From the NCBI RefSeq assembly GCF_001458195.1, contig NZ_CYPU01000017.1:55484-119483 (forward strand): 64,000 nucleotides of DNA, given 5' to 3'. This stretch comes from Ruegeria atlantica. Lineage in GTDB: Bacteria; Pseudomonadota; Alphaproteobacteria; Rhodobacterales; Rhodobacteraceae. The notes beneath the pieces were generated by a model, which was not told where the DNA came from, ran no database searches, and was given only the letters and a program-made list of their open reading frames with translations. The translations under genes were made by a program, and so were the position numbers. Positions within the stretch are counted from its first letter, which is position 1, and every line of letters starts with the position of its first letter. This document shows positions 18,208 through 28,413 of the stretch, one piece after another.

Positions 18208-19560
18208 TCACTCTTTGGCGATCTGTTGCGAGTCTGCGCCGTCGGGCAGAAGCCGAACCTCGCGCTGGGGGAAAGGAATCGATATCCCCTCGGCCTTGAA
18301 AGCGTCCCAAAGGGCGAGGTAAACATTGCCTCTGATATTGGTAAGCCCCTTGGTCGGATCGCTGATCCAGAACCGCAGCACATAGTCCACGCTGCTGTCG
18401 CCGAACCCGGTTATATGGCAGACCGGCTCATGTGAACCGCCGCTGAGAACACGTTTCACCGATTTGACTGCCCGGATCGCGGTTGCGCGCACCTGATGCG
18501 GGTCGTCGTCGTAGCTGGTGCCAAAGTCCAGGTCCAGACGCACATAACGGTCCGAATGCGACCAGTTCACCACCTGATTGGTGATCAAGTCTTCGTTCGG
18601 GATCAGGTATTCACGCCCATCCCGCGTGACCACCGATACATACCGCGCGCCTAGCGCGTTGATCCATCCGAATGTGTCACCCAACGAGATCACGTCGCCC
18701 GGTTTGATCGAGCGGTCCATCAGGATGATGATCCCGGAAATCAGGTTCGACACCACTTTTTGCAGGCCAAACCCGATGCCCACGCCGATCGCACCTGACA
18801 AAAGCGCGATACCTGTCAGATCAAATCCAAGCGTGCGGATGGCCGCCATAAAGACAGCTCCGTACAGCAGAACTTGAATGCCTTTGGCCAACAGAACCTG
18901 CATCGAAGGCGTGATGTCGTCGTTCCTCTGCAATCCCCGCTCGGCCGTGCGGGTCCCGATGCGGGCCAACGTCAGCAGCACGCCGATCAGCAAAGCGGCC
19001 TTGAGAATCCCCAGGGCCGAGATGTGCAGATCACCGATGGAAATCGCCACGCCGTCCAGAAACTCGGCCACATCATCCGTCAAGTTCAGCGCAACCAGTG
19101 TTGCATAGACCCACATTGCCCATTTGAAGATCCGCCGCAGCGTACGGTTGCGGACAAGTCGCGCCACCAGCGCGATCGCCAGCCATGCGGCGGCCAATGT
19201 CGCGATCACGCCGATAATGTAACTGTGCGACGGCCAGGTCACATTCTGCATGAACAGGTACAGCGGCCAGGACAACAAAACGAAATAGACCAGCGTCAGG
19301 CGCTGCATCAGCTGAACCAGAGTGCGCAGCCGCCATTTGGGCCAGCCGGTGCGGGCACGTGCCCAGGTTTCCCACCGGTTTTGCGTAACCAGTTTGAGCA
19401 CATATGCCAAAGCCCACAGAGCGAGAATGATGATCAACTGGTGCCGCCGCCAACCCGGCGTGACGATCAGATCAACAAGTTTGCCGAACTGCACGGAAAA
19501 CCCCGCGACCATGTTTTCATAGAGTTCCGACAGCGAGCTGGGGATCAGGTCTTGGTTCAT
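18208..19560 (-). CDS. MscS-family mechanosensitive ion channel
   Basis: The 450-aa protein has several N-terminal membrane helices (residues ~35-55, ~75-100, ~105-125, ~145-165) and the MscS pore helix with small residues (LLSGAIGVGIGFGLQKVVSNLISG, ~225-250), followed by the beta domain (DRSIKPGDVISLGDTFGWINALGARYV) and the C-terminal alpha/beta domain. It would release solutes under osmotic downshock. The ATG at 19560 follows GGAGACCTGT; upstream in-frame codons to 19698 are not convincing. Longer than E. coli MscS because of the extra N-terminal helices. Confidence 0.9.
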   Translation of the reverse strand: MNQDLIPSSLSELYENMVAGFSVQFGKLVDLIVTPGWRRHQLIIILALWALAYVLKLVTQNRWETWARARTGWPKWRLRTLVQLMQRLTLVYFVLLSWPLYLFMQNVTWPSHSYIIGVIATLAAAWLAIALVARLVRNRTLRRIFKWAMWVYATLVALNLTDDVAEFLDGVAISIGDLHISALGILKAALLIGVLLTLARIGTRTAERGLQRNDDITPSMQVLLAKGIQVLLYGAVFMAAIRTLGFDLTGIALLSGAIGVGIGFGLQKVVSNLISGIIILMDRSIKPGDVISLGDTFGWINALGARYVSVVTRDGREYLIPNEDLITNQVVNWSHSDRYVRLDLDFGTSYDDDPHQVRATAIRAVKSVKRVLSGGSHEPVCHITGFGDSSVDYVLRFWISDPTKGLTNIRGNVYLALWDAFKAEGISIPFPQREVRLLPDGADSQQIAKE

Positions 19561-19662
19561 ACAGGTCTCCTGAACAGCAGCTTGGACAGCAACTCGGGGT
19601 GATGCAAGCCCGAGGCCGGATTGAACCTTGATTGACGGGCACACGCGATATATCTGAGGCGC

Positions 19663-19761
19663 ATGAGAGTCTATTTGGCCCCTGCTCCGACACTGCAAGA
19701 CCGCACGCGCCTGCGTGAACGGTTCTTTGGGGCCGCCCGCACGGTTCTGGCCCGCCTATAA
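19663..19761 (+). CDS. Possible 32-aa small ORF ahead of leuC
   Basis: An ATG at 19663 with TGAGGC upstream opens a 32-codon frame ([20 protein letters not shown]...ARL) that ends 52 nt before leuC. It has five Leu codons but no run of them, so it is not a classic leucine attenuator leader. It is Arg-rich and could be a small protein, a translated leader or chance. Confidence 0.3.
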   Translation: MRVYLAPAPTLQDRTRLRERFFGAARTVLARL

Positions 19762-19813
19762 GCGGCGCCCAGCCACTCGCCAGCTATTTCTCATTACAAA
19801 CGGGAGAGGACCG

Positions 19814-21217
19814 ATGTCCCCCAAAACACTCTATGACAAGATCTGGGATGCCCATGTCGCGCACGAAGCCGATGATGGCACCTGCCTGCTTTATATCGAC
19901 CGCCATCTGGTGCACGAAGTCACCAGCCCGCAAGCCTTTGAAGGGCTTCGTATGGCGGGTCGTCCAGTACGCGCGCCGGAAAAGACCATCGCCGTGCCGG
20001 ATCACAACGTTCCGACCACTGCGGATCGGGTGAATGGGATCGAAAACCCCGAATCACGCATTCAGGTCGAAGCGCTGGACAAGAACGCGAAGGATTTCGG
20101 CATTCACTATTACCCGGTGAATGACGTTCGTCAGGGCATCGTGCACATCGTCGGCCCCGAACAGGGCTGGACCCTGCCTGGCATGACAGTTGTATGTGGC
20201 GACAGCCACACGGCCACTCACGGCGCGTTTGGTGCTTTGGCCCACGGCATCGGCACGTCCGAGGTTGAACATGTTCTGGCCACGCAAACCCTGATCCAGA
20301 AGAAATCCAAGAACATGAAGGTGGAAATCACCGGCAAGCTGCAGCCGGGTGTGACCGCCAAGGACATCACTCTGGCTGTGATCGGTGAGACCGGTACTGC
20401 CGGCGGAACCGGCTATGTTATCGAATATTGCGGCGAAGCGATCCGCGATCTGTCGATGGAAGGCCGCATGACCGTCTGCAACATGGCGATCGAAGGCGGT
20501 GCACGTGCGGGCCTGATCGCGCCGGACGAGACCACCTATGAATATGTCAAAGGTCGCCCCCACGCGCCGAAAGGTGCCCAGTGGGAAGCAGCACTGACAT
20601 GGTGGAAAACGCTGTTTACCGACGATGACGCGCATTTCGACAAGGTCATCACCCTGCGCGGCGAAGACATCGCGCCTGTCGTGACCTGGGGCACCAGCCC
20701 CGAGGACGTACTGCCGATCACCGCAACTGTACCGAACCCCGAAGATTTTGAAGGTGGCAAGGTTGACGCAGCCCGCCGCTCGATCGAGTACATGGGTCTG
20801 GAAGCCGGTCAAAAGCTGAGCGACGTCGAGATTGACACTGTTTTCATCGGGTCCTGCACCAATGGTCGCATCGAAGACCTGCGCGCTGCTGCCGAGATCC
20901 TGAAGGGCAAAAAGGTCAAGGACGGCATGCGTGCCATGGTCGTGCCAGGTTCGGGTCTGGTTCGGGCGCAGGCCGAAGAAGAAGGTCTGGCCGAGATTTT
21001 CAAGGATGCCGGTTTCGAATGGCGTCTGGCCGGATGTTCGATGTGTCTGGCGATGAACCCCGACCAACTGCAGCCGGGCGAACGCTGTGCAGCGACCTCA
21101 AACCGCAACTTCGAAGGCCGTCAGGGCCGGGGCGGACGCACCCATTTGCTGAGCCCTGCAATGGCTGCCGCAGCGGCAATAACAGGACGGCTGACAGATG
21201 TGCGTGAATTGATGTAA
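19814..21217 (+). CDS. leuC: 3-isopropylmalate dehydratase, large subunit
   Basis: LeuC with LeuD isomerises 2-isopropylmalate to 3-isopropylmalate in leucine synthesis, using a 4Fe-4S cluster. The 467-aa protein has the aconitase-family motifs [28 protein letters not shown], and the cluster cysteines in FIGSCTNGR and [10 protein letters not shown], and ends [19 protein letters not shown] 19814 follows GAGAGGA; the 33 upstream in-frame codons are not supported. A DUF308 gene separates it from leuD. Confidence 0.96.
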   Translation: MSPKTLYDKIWDAHVAHEADDGTCLLYIDRHLVHEVTSPQAFEGLRMAGRPVRAPEKTIAVPDHNVPTTADRVNGIENPESRIQVEALDKNAKDFGIHYYPVNDVRQGIVHIVGPEQGWTLPGMTVVCGDSHTATHGAFGALAHGIGTSEVEHVLATQTLIQKKSKNMKVEITGKLQPGVTAKDITLAVIGETGTAGGTGYVIEYCGEAIRDLSMEGRMTVCNMAIEGGARAGLIAPDETTYEYVKGRPHAPKGAQWEAALTWWKTLFTDDDAHFDKVITLRGEDIAPVVTWGTSPEDVLPITATVPNPEDFEGGKVDAARRSIEYMGLEAGQKLSDVEIDTVFIGSCTNGRIEDLRAAAEILKGKKVKDGMRAMVVPGSGLVRAQAEEEGLAEIFKDAGFEWRLAGCSMCLAMNPDQLQPGERCAATSNRNFEGRQGRGGRTHLLSPAMAAAAAITGRLTDVRELM

Positions 21218-21254
21218 GGTCCCATCACATCTAGATATTTGAGGGATTGAAAAT

Positions 21255-21809
21255 ATGAGTGACTGGGTCAAATGGCTCCTGCTGGGGCTTCTGTCCATAG
21301 CGTTCGGTATCTTTGTACTGGGCGCGCCAGTTGTGGCGTCTGTCGCTGTGACGGTGGTAACCGGTGTGTTGCTGCTGATCTCGGGCGTGCTGCAAGTTGT
21401 TGGCGGCTTTACGGTTGAAGGCACCGGCAACAAAATTCTGTCACTCATCATGGGTGCGGTGATGCTGTTTCTGGGCTGGTCCTTTCTGGATCACCCGCTG
21501 CAGGGAACCCTGACACTGGCAACCGTGATGCTGATCCTGTTCATGGCAGGCGGCATCGCGCGGGTCATTCTGTCGTTCCAGATGAAGGGAACACAGTTTT
21601 TCTGGCCCACGATGATCTCGGGCGTCTTGTCGATCGTCCTCGCGGGCATCATCTGGACATATGTGGGAAGCGATCCTCAGGTGCTGCTGAGCATTTTGGG
21701 TATCTTCCTGGGCATTGAGATGCTGTTCAACGGGTTCGGCCTAGTCTTTATGGCGTTCTTCATCCGGAACGCACCCAACGACGCAACAACAGAAGCGAAA
21801 CAAGCTTAA
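21255..21809 (+). CDS. DUF308/HdeD-like membrane protein
   Basis: This 184-aa protein is built of about six hydrophobic helices in three hairpins (for example WLLLGLLSIAFGIFVLG, VTVVTGVLLLISGVLQVVGG, VMLILFMAGGIARVIL), the repeat pattern of the HdeD/DUF308 family linked in enterobacteria to acid resistance. It lies between leuC (37 nt upstream) and leuD (42 nt downstream) on the same strand and is probably co-transcribed with them. Its function is not known and need not relate to leucine. Confidence 0.82.
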   Translation: MSDWVKWLLLGLLSIAFGIFVLGAPVVASVAVTVVTGVLLLISGVLQVVGGFTVEGTGNKILSLIMGAVMLFLGWSFLDHPLQGTLTLATVMLILFMAGGIARVILSFQMKGTQFFWPTMISGVLSIVLAGIIWTYVGSDPQVLLSILGIFLGIEMLFNGFGLVFMAFFIRNAPNDATTEAKQA

Positions 21810-21851
21810 ACTCGGGACATGGGCGCGGCCCACTCTCGCAGGAGTGTAGAC

Positions 21852-22457
21852 ATGGAAAAGTTTGACAAAGTCCACGGGGTGGCCGCCCCAATGCCGCTGA
21901 TCAATATCGACACCGATATGATCATTCCGAAAGTGCATCTGAAAACCATCAAACGGTCCGGCCTTGGTGTCGTGCTGTTTGATGAGATGCGCTACCATCA
22001 ACATGGTGGCGAAAACGAAGACTTCGTGCTGAACAAACCCGCCTATCGTCAGACAGAGATTCTGGTTGCCGGTGACAATTTCGGCTGCGGCTCGTCGCGC
22101 GAACACGCGCCCTGGGCGATCAAGGATTTCGGCATCAAGGTTGTGATCTCGACCAGCTTTGCCGACATCTTCTTTAACAACTGCTTCAAGAACGGCATCC
22201 TGCCCATCGTGGTCGAAGAAGAACACCACGCGATCCTGATGGAAGATGCGCATAAAGGCGAAAACGCCCGCATGACCGTGCATCTGGAGGATCAGCAGAT
22301 CACCACCTCGGATGGCGTTGTGATCGAGTTCAGCGTCGACCCACATCGCAAGCATTGCCTGCTGAATGGTTTGGACGATATCGGCCTGACGATGGAGAAA
22401 GATCACCACATCGACAAATTCGAGGATCACGCAAGCCAGGCCCGCCCCTGGGTGTGA
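21852..22457 (+). CDS. leuD: 3-isopropylmalate dehydratase, small subunit
   Basis: The 201-aa LeuD supplies the substrate-recognition swivel domain to LeuC. It has the family markers [26 protein letters not shown] and [18 protein letters not shown]. The ATG at 21852 has GGAG upstream; a longer in-frame reading from 21819 is less likely. A strong hairpin follows 34 nt after the stop. Confidence 0.95.
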   Translation: MEKFDKVHGVAAPMPLINIDTDMIIPKVHLKTIKRSGLGVVLFDEMRYHQHGGENEDFVLNKPAYRQTEILVAGDNFGCGSSREHAPWAIKDFGIKVVISTSFADIFFNNCFKNGILPIVVEEEHHAILMEDAHKGENARMTVHLEDQQITTSDGVVIEFSVDPHRKHCLLNGLDDIGLTMEKDHHIDKFEDHASQARPWV

Positions 22458-22491
22458 TTCCAAGAACGAATCTGTGGATACTCAACCTATC

Positions 22492-22511
22492 GGGGTCGCC
22501 TGGGCGACCCC
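22492..22511 (+). terminator. Terminator after leuD
   Basis: GGGGTCGCC and GGCGACCCC form a 9-bp inverted repeat followed by TTTCTCGTTCTT. Confidence 0.75.
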
Positions 22512-22724
22512 TTTCTCGTTCTTGGGGTTGTTGACCCGGCAACCACAACATGTGGTCCCCCCCCTCTGATACACGCCGAATTTGCGACAAAAATGATGCA
22601 ACGGCGCACCAGTTTTGCCATCATTTTGCCCAAAATCACATGTTTTCTGCACCTTGGCTTGAGCGGATTGTCGCTGATCGTCAATGTTGGCGATAATAGA
22701 GGTCTCCGGCATTAAATACGCCGG

Positions 22725-23621
22725 ATGCAAGATGGGACGAAGCCGCCAAAGAAAAAGAAACGGACAATCCGTTTTGAAAGGGTTTGGATAGTGATTGCGC
22801 GCACAACAGGGGCGGCGATTCGGGGATTATTGGTCGCACTTATGGTGCTGACACCCGCGTTGTACCTGCCTGTAACGTCTACGAATGGGACCGAGATAGT
22901 CGTCTTTCTCGCCATTCTCGCGTTTTTTCTGACGTTCGCTGAATACAACTCTGCCTTTCCCAGCTTTATCGAATTCCGCGATGCGCCACCTGTGAACCGT
23001 TTGCGCTTTGTTGGGCTGATGTCGATGATCACGTTCCTGACGTTGATCTGTAAGAACGCGTATACGCCGACCGGCCTGACGACGACCTTCTATTCCTTTG
23101 GCCTGGGCGCCGCGAATGTCGTCGACTTCCCCTATTCGCCGGTAAGGTTGATCATCCTGATGCTGCCGGCTAACGCAAGTGCGCCCCTGATCGAACTTGT
23201 CCGTATTTCTGCCAGCGTCGCGTATGTCGCTGCTTTGGTGACGATCGCCAGCTTTGCCTACGCAGTGAAAGTGCGCGGCTGGCCGACCGGAAACGGTGCC
23301 TTCAATGTCTGGACCAATCTTCCGTTGTTCGACCCCACCAAAGGCGGTGACGTGGTCACCCGCCTGCAGCGTGACGGACGGCTGAACATTTGCATCGGTA
23401 TTCTGCTGCCGTTCCTGATCCCGGCGCTGATCAAACTGCTGACTGACTATGCCGATCCGATCTCTCTGAGCGATCCCCAGACCCTGATCTGGACGCTCAG
23501 CGCTTGGGCCTTCCTACCGGCCAGCATGATCATGCGTGGCATGGCGACCCTGCGCATTGCCAATCTGATCGTCGAAAAACGGCGCGCCTATTCTACAGCT
23601 GAGTCTACCCAGACCGCATGA
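22725..23621 (+). CDS. Conserved membrane protein, 298 aa
   Basis: After a Lys/Arg-rich cytoplasmic start (PPKKKKR) there are about seven hydrophobic segments (for example residues 33-50, 58-77, 90-108, 152-170, 220-238, 255-275). No enzymatic motif is visible. It overlaps the following secreted EEP-fold gene by 4 nt (ATGA), so the two are translationally coupled. The start is uncertain because no good ribosome-binding site precedes the ATG at 22725. Family not recognised. Confidence 0.65.
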   Translation: MQDGTKPPKKKKRTIRFERVWIVIARTTGAAIRGLLVALMVLTPALYLPVTSTNGTEIVVFLAILAFFLTFAEYNSAFPSFIEFRDAPPVNRLRFVGLMSMITFLTLICKNAYTPTGLTTTFYSFGLGAANVVDFPYSPVRLIILMLPANASAPLIELVRISASVAYVAALVTIASFAYAVKVRGWPTGNGAFNVWTNLPLFDPTKGGDVVTRLQRDGRLNICIGILLPFLIPALIKLLTDYADPISLSDPQTLIWTLSAWAFLPASMIMRGMATLRIANLIVEKRRAYSTAESTQTA

Positions 23622-24649
23622 TCCGCATCCTGATCCTGCTGCTGTTGCCCGTTGTGGCGCAGGCAGAGACGATCTGTATTGCCACCTACAACACTGAACT
23701 CAGCCGCGATGGCCCGGGATTGCTGCTGCGCGATATTCGCCGCGGCGATGATCAGGTGATGGCGGTTACTGCGGTTTTGTCGGAAACCCGCCCCGATATC
23801 ATTGCGTTGCAGGGGATCGACTGGGATTTCGAGGGGCTGGCGCTGGCGGCGCTGGCAAATCGGTTGAGCGAGGCCGGATTGGATTACCCCTACACTTTCG
23901 CAGCCCAACCAAATTCCGGCCTGGAAACGGATCTGGATCTGGACGGAGATGGTCGCACCAACGGCCCCGGCGACGCGCAAGGCTGGGATCGGTTCACCGG
24001 TCAGGGCGGGCTGGCCGTGATGTCCCGCTATCCCATCGCTTCGGATCAGATTCAGGACCTGTCCGACCTGCTATGGCAGGAACTGCCCGGTGCTGAACTG
24101 CCCCAACATGACGCAGGCCCCTCCCCCTCACAACAGGCGCAGAACGTTCAGCGCCTCTCATCCGTGGCGCATTGGGTTGTGCCCATCGAAGCTCCGGCAG
24201 GGCGGCTGGATTTGATGACCTTCCACGCCTCGCCCCCGGTGTTTGACGGACCAGAGGATCGCAATGGACTGAGGAACAAGGACGAGATCCGTCTTTGGTC
24301 CGCAGTCATGGACGGAGAAGTCGGGCGCAAACCCGATCGTCTGTTTGTCATCGCGGGTGACGCCAATCTGGACCCAGTGCGAGGTGATGGACGCAAGGAG
24401 GCGATCCGAGAGTTTTTGAACGACCCCCGCCTTCAGGACCCTTCACCCGCAGACCCCTCAGGCGATTTGACAACGGTGGTCTGGAAAACGGTTGGTCCAA
24501 TGCGGGTCGATTACGTCCTGCCATCGGCCCAATGGAAGGTGGTGGATTCCGGGGTGCACTGGCCCGCTGCGGGCTCCGAAGAACGCAAAACCGCCGAAAG
24601 CGCCAGCCGTCATCGGCTGATCTGGGTCGACCTGACACTGCCTCGCTGA
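23618..24649 (+). CDS. Secreted endonuclease/exonuclease/phosphatase-fold protein
   Basis: The 343-aa protein has a signal peptide (ILILLLLPVVAQA) and an EEP (DNase I-like) domain: ATYNTELSRDG with the first metal-side Asn, DLDGDGRTNGPGDAQG, GDANLDP (residues ~247-253) and RVDYVLPS. Two usual active-site residues look altered: the metal-binding Glu of the LNEFDYD-type motif is replaced by Gly (ALQGIDWD), and the final SDH reads SRH. Activity may therefore be changed or lost. It is coupled to the upstream membrane-protein gene by an ATGA overlap. Confidence 0.82.
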   Translation: MIRILILLLLPVVAQAETICIATYNTELSRDGPGLLLRDIRRGDDQVMAVTAVLSETRPDIIALQGIDWDFEGLALAALANRLSEAGLDYPYTFAAQPNSGLETDLDLDGDGRTNGPGDAQGWDRFTGQGGLAVMSRYPIASDQIQDLSDLLWQELPGAELPQHDAGPSPSQQAQNVQRLSSVAHWVVPIEAPAGRLDLMTFHASPPVFDGPEDRNGLRNKDEIRLWSAVMDGEVGRKPDRLFVIAGDANLDPVRGDGRKEAIREFLNDPRLQDPSPADPSGDLTTVVWKTVGPMRVDYVLPSAQWKVVDSGVHWPAAGSEERKTAESASRHRLIWVDLTLPR

Positions 24650-24815
24650 TACGGCACTTTGCGCCATGATCTGGCCTGCAAAGCAGACCTGACGCAATTT
24701 TCAGACGCTAACGGAAACAAACCTGTATTTTCCTTGCCGTCAGGCGGGATCGTCTCATTGACCCGATGCCGCGCAGGCGCTAGGGCCTGTGCTGTAAAAC
24801 GCAAGGAGATCCTTC

Positions 24816-25919
24816 ATGTCCAACCCCTCGCTCCTCATCCTGCCCGGAGACGGAATTGGCCCCGAAGTCATGGCCGAAGTGCGCAGAGTCATCGACTGGT
24901 TCGGTGCGAAACGCGGCCTGGAATTCGACGTGAGCGAGGATCTGGTCGGAGGTGCCGCGTATGATGCGCATGGCAAGCCCCTGTCGGACGAGACGATGGC
25001 CAAAGCGCAAGAGGTTGACGCGGTTCTGCTGGGTGCTGTTGGCGGCCCAAAATACGACGATCTGGATTTCAGCCTCAAGCCCGAGCGCGGCTTGCTGCGC
25101 CTGCGCAAAGAGATGGACCTGTACTCGAACCTGCGCCCAGCGCAGTGCTTTGACGCGTTGGCCGATTTCTCGTCGCTGAAGAAAGACATCGTTGCTGGCC
25201 TCGATATAATGATCGTGCGCGAGCTGACCTCGGGCGTCTATTTTGGCGAGCCGCGCGGCATCTTTGAAGAAGGTAATGAGCGTGTTGGCATTAACACCCA
25301 ACGCTACACCGAATCTGAGATCGAACGCGCCGCGCGCTCGGCCTTTGAGCTGGCAATGCGCCGGAACAAAAAGGTCTGCTCTATGGAGAAGGCCAACGTC
25401 ATGGAATCGGGCATCCTGTGGCGCGAAGTTGTGAACCGTGTGGCCAAGGATTACCCCGAGGTCGAGCTGAGCCATATGTATGCCGACAATGGCGCGATGC
25501 AGTTGGTGCGTGCGCCCAAACAGTTCGACGTCATCCTGACAGACAACCTGTTCGGCGACATCCTGTCGGATTGCGCGGCGATGCTAACCGGCTCGCTGGG
25601 AATGCTGCCGTCGGCCTCGCTGGGTGCTCCGATGGCGAATGGCCGCCCCAAAGCGATGTACGAACCCGTCCATGGCTCGGCCCCGGATATCACAGGTCAG
25701 GGAAAAGCTAACCCAATCGCCTGTATCCTCAGCTTTGCCATGGCGCTGCGCTACAGCTTTGATCAGCTTGAAGAAGCGAACCGTCTGGAAGCCGCAATCG
25801 AGAAGGTACTGGTCGACGGGGTCCGTACTGGTGATCTGCTGGCCGACGAAGGCGTCACGCCGGTTTCGACCACGGAAATGGGCGACGCCATTTTGGGCGC
25901 GCTCGACGACAGCCTCTGA
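24816..25919 (+). CDS. leuB: 3-isopropylmalate dehydrogenase
   Basis: LeuB oxidises and decarboxylates 3-isopropylmalate to the precursor of leucine. The 367-aa protein has [12 protein letters not shown] at the start, [10 protein letters not shown], the substrate arginines in YSNLRPAQ and [15 protein letters not shown], the metal-binding [12 protein letters not shown] and the NAD loop [23 protein letters not shown] lies just before the ATG. Separated from leuCD by two unrelated coupled genes but on the same strand. Confidence 0.96.
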   Translation: MSNPSLLILPGDGIGPEVMAEVRRVIDWFGAKRGLEFDVSEDLVGGAAYDAHGKPLSDETMAKAQEVDAVLLGAVGGPKYDDLDFSLKPERGLLRLRKEMDLYSNLRPAQCFDALADFSSLKKDIVAGLDIMIVRELTSGVYFGEPRGIFEEGNERVGINTQRYTESEIERAARSAFELAMRRNKKVCSMEKANVMESGILWREVVNRVAKDYPEVELSHMYADNGAMQLVRAPKQFDVILTDNLFGDILSDCAAMLTGSLGMLPSASLGAPMANGRPKAMYEPVHGSAPDITGQGKANPIACILSFAMALRYSFDQLEEANRLEAAIEKVLVDGVRTGDLLADEGVTPVSTTEMGDAILGALDDSL

Positions 25920-25938
25920 TCGGACCCACATTCAATTG

Positions 25939-25969
25939 AAAAGGCGGTGCACAGCGCGCCGCCTTTTTT
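25939..25969. terminator. Bidirectional terminator between leuB and the PBP1A gene
   Basis: AAAAGGCGG and CCGCCTTTTTT flank an 11-nt loop with A and T tracts on both sides, so it can end both convergent transcripts. The PBP1A stop codon lies inside its right edge. Confidence 0.85.
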
Positions 25970-28154
25970 AATTTCCACCGAAAATGTTGTTCAGCAGGTT
26001 GTTGATGGCCCGGTCCAACCCGGTTTGGTTCTTTCGGCGCTGCTGCTGCGGTTGCGCTGTTCTGACTGGTGGGTCCGGGACCAACATCGGCAACGGCGTC
26101 GGTGTCATGCCTTCGGTCACACGCAGCATGGTTTCTTTCCAGATTTCAGCCGGCAACCCGCCTCCGGTCACACCGGATAATGGGGTGTTGTCGTCATACC
26201 CCATCCAGATGCCCGTCACGTAGTCTGCCGTAAAACCGATGAACCAGGCATCGCGGGCGGCCTGGGTCGTCCCTGTCTTTCCCGCGACCTGCCATCCGGG
26301 CAACTGAGCGCGCGCACCAGTGCCTTCGGACACGACACGCTCCATCATCCACGTCAGTTGCTTAGCGGCTTTGTCGTTGATGACCCGCTCACCAATGCCT
26401 GTTGTCGTAACCATGACCGGGGTTTGATCGCCCAACAGCTTCAATTCGGTCAGCCCATAGGGTTCCACCGCCGAGCCGCCGTTCAGGATACCCGCATAGG
26501 CCCCCGTCATCTCGATCAGCGTGCTTTCCGACGCGCCCAGCGCCAATGCGGGGCCCTGCGCCAGATCACTATCGATGCCAAACTCGCTGGCCACGGTACG
26601 GACATTGTCCAACCCAGCAATCTCAGCCACTTTCACCGCTGGGATGTTCAACGAGTTCTTTAACGCGTCCGCCAGCGTGACGCGCCCATAGAACTTGTTG
26701 GTGTAGTTCTTGGGACACCATTGGCCAGAGCCCGGAATGTTCACGCAGTGGGGCTCATCCACCACCGTATCCAATGGCGAATAGCCAAGCTCAAGCGCGG
26801 TGGCATAAACGAAGGGTTTGAAGGAAGACCCCGTTTGCCGCAGCGCCTGCGTGGCTCGGTTGAATGCGCCGGACACGCGGGTCTTGCGCCCGCCAACCAT
26901 GCCGCGCACAGCCCCGTCCGCCGACATCACCACGATCGCGGCCTGCGCCTTTGATCCTTCGCGGACCTTCTCCTGGAAGATGAACTGCAGCGCCTCTTCG
27001 GCCGATTTCTGGATACGCTGATCCAGTGTGGTGCGGATCACCACATCTTCGGTCGTGTTGCGTGTAAAGAACTCGGGTCCGCTGGCCATCACCCAATCGG
27101 CGAAGTAACCGCCGGCTCGCGCAGCAGCGGCTTCGGACAGTTGCGCGGGATTGCTGCGCGCACTGCTTGCTTGTGCCGAGGTCAGATACCCCTGTGCCTC
27201 CATCAGGCCAACCACCAGCCGCGCCCGATCCTGCGAACGTTGAAGGTTATTCGTCGGCGCATAGCGCGTCGGGGCCACCAGCAGACCAGCCAGCATAGCA
27301 GCTTGCGACGGGCTGACCTCAGCCGCCGAAATCCCGAAATAGCGTTGGCTTGCGGCCTCGAACCCGCGCGCACCCGCGCCCAGGAAGGCCCGGTTCAGAT
27401 AGATGGTCAGGATCTCGTCCTTGGAATACTTGACCTCCATCGCCATCGCATAGACCGCCTCTTTGGCCTTGCGCCAAAGCGAGCCTTGACGGCAATCGGA
27501 CTCATAGGCAGCTTCGGATTCCCATTCACTGGGCTCATAAGGCACACCCAGACACAACAGCTTGGCCGTCTGCTGCGTGATGGTCGACCCGCCATGCCCC
27601 GACAGCGGTCCGCGCCCTTCGCTCAGGTTGATGCGCACAGCGCTTGCGACACCGCGCGGGCTGACGCCGAAATGGCGATAGAACCGCTTGTCCTCGGTCG
27701 CGACGACGGCGTTCTTCAGATGCGGCGAGACAGTATCCGCCGTGATCACCCCACCAAATTGGTCCCCACGCCAGGCGAAGACCTTGCCATCCCGATCCAG
27801 CAGGGTCACCGATCCGCGCGCACGACCGTCCAACAAGGCATCGACATCTGGCAAAGAGGAGTAGACAACGCCAACCGCCAAAGCCAACAGCATCCCGGCC
27901 ACCGCGCCCACACGCCAGGTCACTACCCAAATCAACCGCCATATCCAACGGAACATGCGTCGAAAGAAGCCGCCTCCACCACCGGACGTCTTGCGGGTTT
28001 TCTTCCGGGTGGTTTTGCGAGTCGACGTCTTGCGCGCCGTCGCCTTCTTGCCGGTGGGCTTTGTCGTCCGCTTTGTTGCAGCGGGTTTACGCCCCTTCGA
28101 AGGGTATCTTTTGTCTGCAACAAGCGATGTCTTGCGACGCCTGGACTCAGTCAT
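25968..28154 (-). CDS. Class A penicillin-binding protein (PBP1A family)
   Basis: A 728-aa bifunctional peptidoglycan synthase. The N-terminus is a long basic Lys/Arg/Thr-rich cytoplasmic tail (residues ~10-60) before one membrane anchor (VGAVAGMLLALAVGVVY). The glycosyltransferase domain has EDKRFYRHFGV with the catalytic Glu, GGSTITQQTAK and RKAKEAVYAM; the transpeptidase domain has TGSSFKPF (catalytic Ser), KNSLNIPA and KTGTT. ATG at 28154 (MTESRRRK) is preferred to one eight codons upstream. The extended basic tail is longer than in many PBP1A proteins and may contact DNA or acidic lipids (inference). Confidence 0.93.
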   Translation of the reverse strand: MTESRRRKTSLVADKRYPSKGRKPAATKRTTKPTGKKATARKTSTRKTTRKKTRKTSGGGGGFFRRMFRWIWRLIWVVTWRVGAVAGMLLALAVGVVYSSLPDVDALLDGRARGSVTLLDRDGKVFAWRGDQFGGVITADTVSPHLKNAVVATEDKRFYRHFGVSPRGVASAVRINLSEGRGPLSGHGGSTITQQTAKLLCLGVPYEPSEWESEAAYESDCRQGSLWRKAKEAVYAMAMEVKYSKDEILTIYLNRAFLGAGARGFEAASQRYFGISAAEVSPSQAAMLAGLLVAPTRYAPTNNLQRSQDRARLVVGLMEAQGYLTSAQASSARSNPAQLSEAAAARAGGYFADWVMASGPEFFTRNTTEDVVIRTTLDQRIQKSAEEALQFIFQEKVREGSKAQAAIVVMSADGAVRGMVGGRKTRVSGAFNRATQALRQTGSSFKPFVYATALELGYSPLDTVVDEPHCVNIPGSGQWCPKNYTNKFYGRVTLADALKNSLNIPAVKVAEIAGLDNVRTVASEFGIDSDLAQGPALALGASESTLIEMTGAYAGILNGGSAVEPYGLTELKLLGDQTPVMVTTTGIGERVINDKAAKQLTWMMERVVSEGTGARAQLPGWQVAGKTGTTQAARDAWFIGFTADYVTGIWMGYDDNTPLSGVTGGGLPAEIWKETMLRVTEGMTPTPLPMLVPDPPVRTAQPQQQRRKNQTGLDRAINNLLNNIFGGN

Positions 28155-28276
28155 GCTCAAACTCTGCCCGGTTATCATTTTGAGGCACCATACCCTGCCA
28201 CTGGCGCGAAGTAGAGGTATGAAATTCCGCTAACCGGCCTCAATATTTCGCCTGATTTTTGGGCATCAACGTTTTT

Positions 28277-28294
28277 TTGTGCAAAAATTGTGCA
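28277..28294. promoter_or_regulatory. Direct TTGTGCA repeats upstream of glnK
   Basis: Two identical TTGTGCA units are separated by AAAA (11-bp period), about 120 bp before the glnK start. The second extends to the palindrome GTGCAC. TGCAC/GTGCA half-sites resemble NtrC sites, and glnK-amtB is a typical NtrC target, but the match is partial. Confidence 0.35.
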
Positions 28295-28413
28295 CCTCAC
28301 CCCCCTTTTACCCTGCGTTCTCCCGCCCTGACCGTTTCTTACTGCGGTCAGTCACGCTCTCTTTCTGCAGGTGCAAACAAACCGGTTCCGCCGGACAGGA
28401 AGAGGGGACAGAC

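Noticed and set aside
19663..19761. Leucine attenuator leader before leuC
   Set aside because: The 32-codon frame has scattered Leu codons with no run, and I see no clear alternative terminator; kept only as a low-confidence small ORF.
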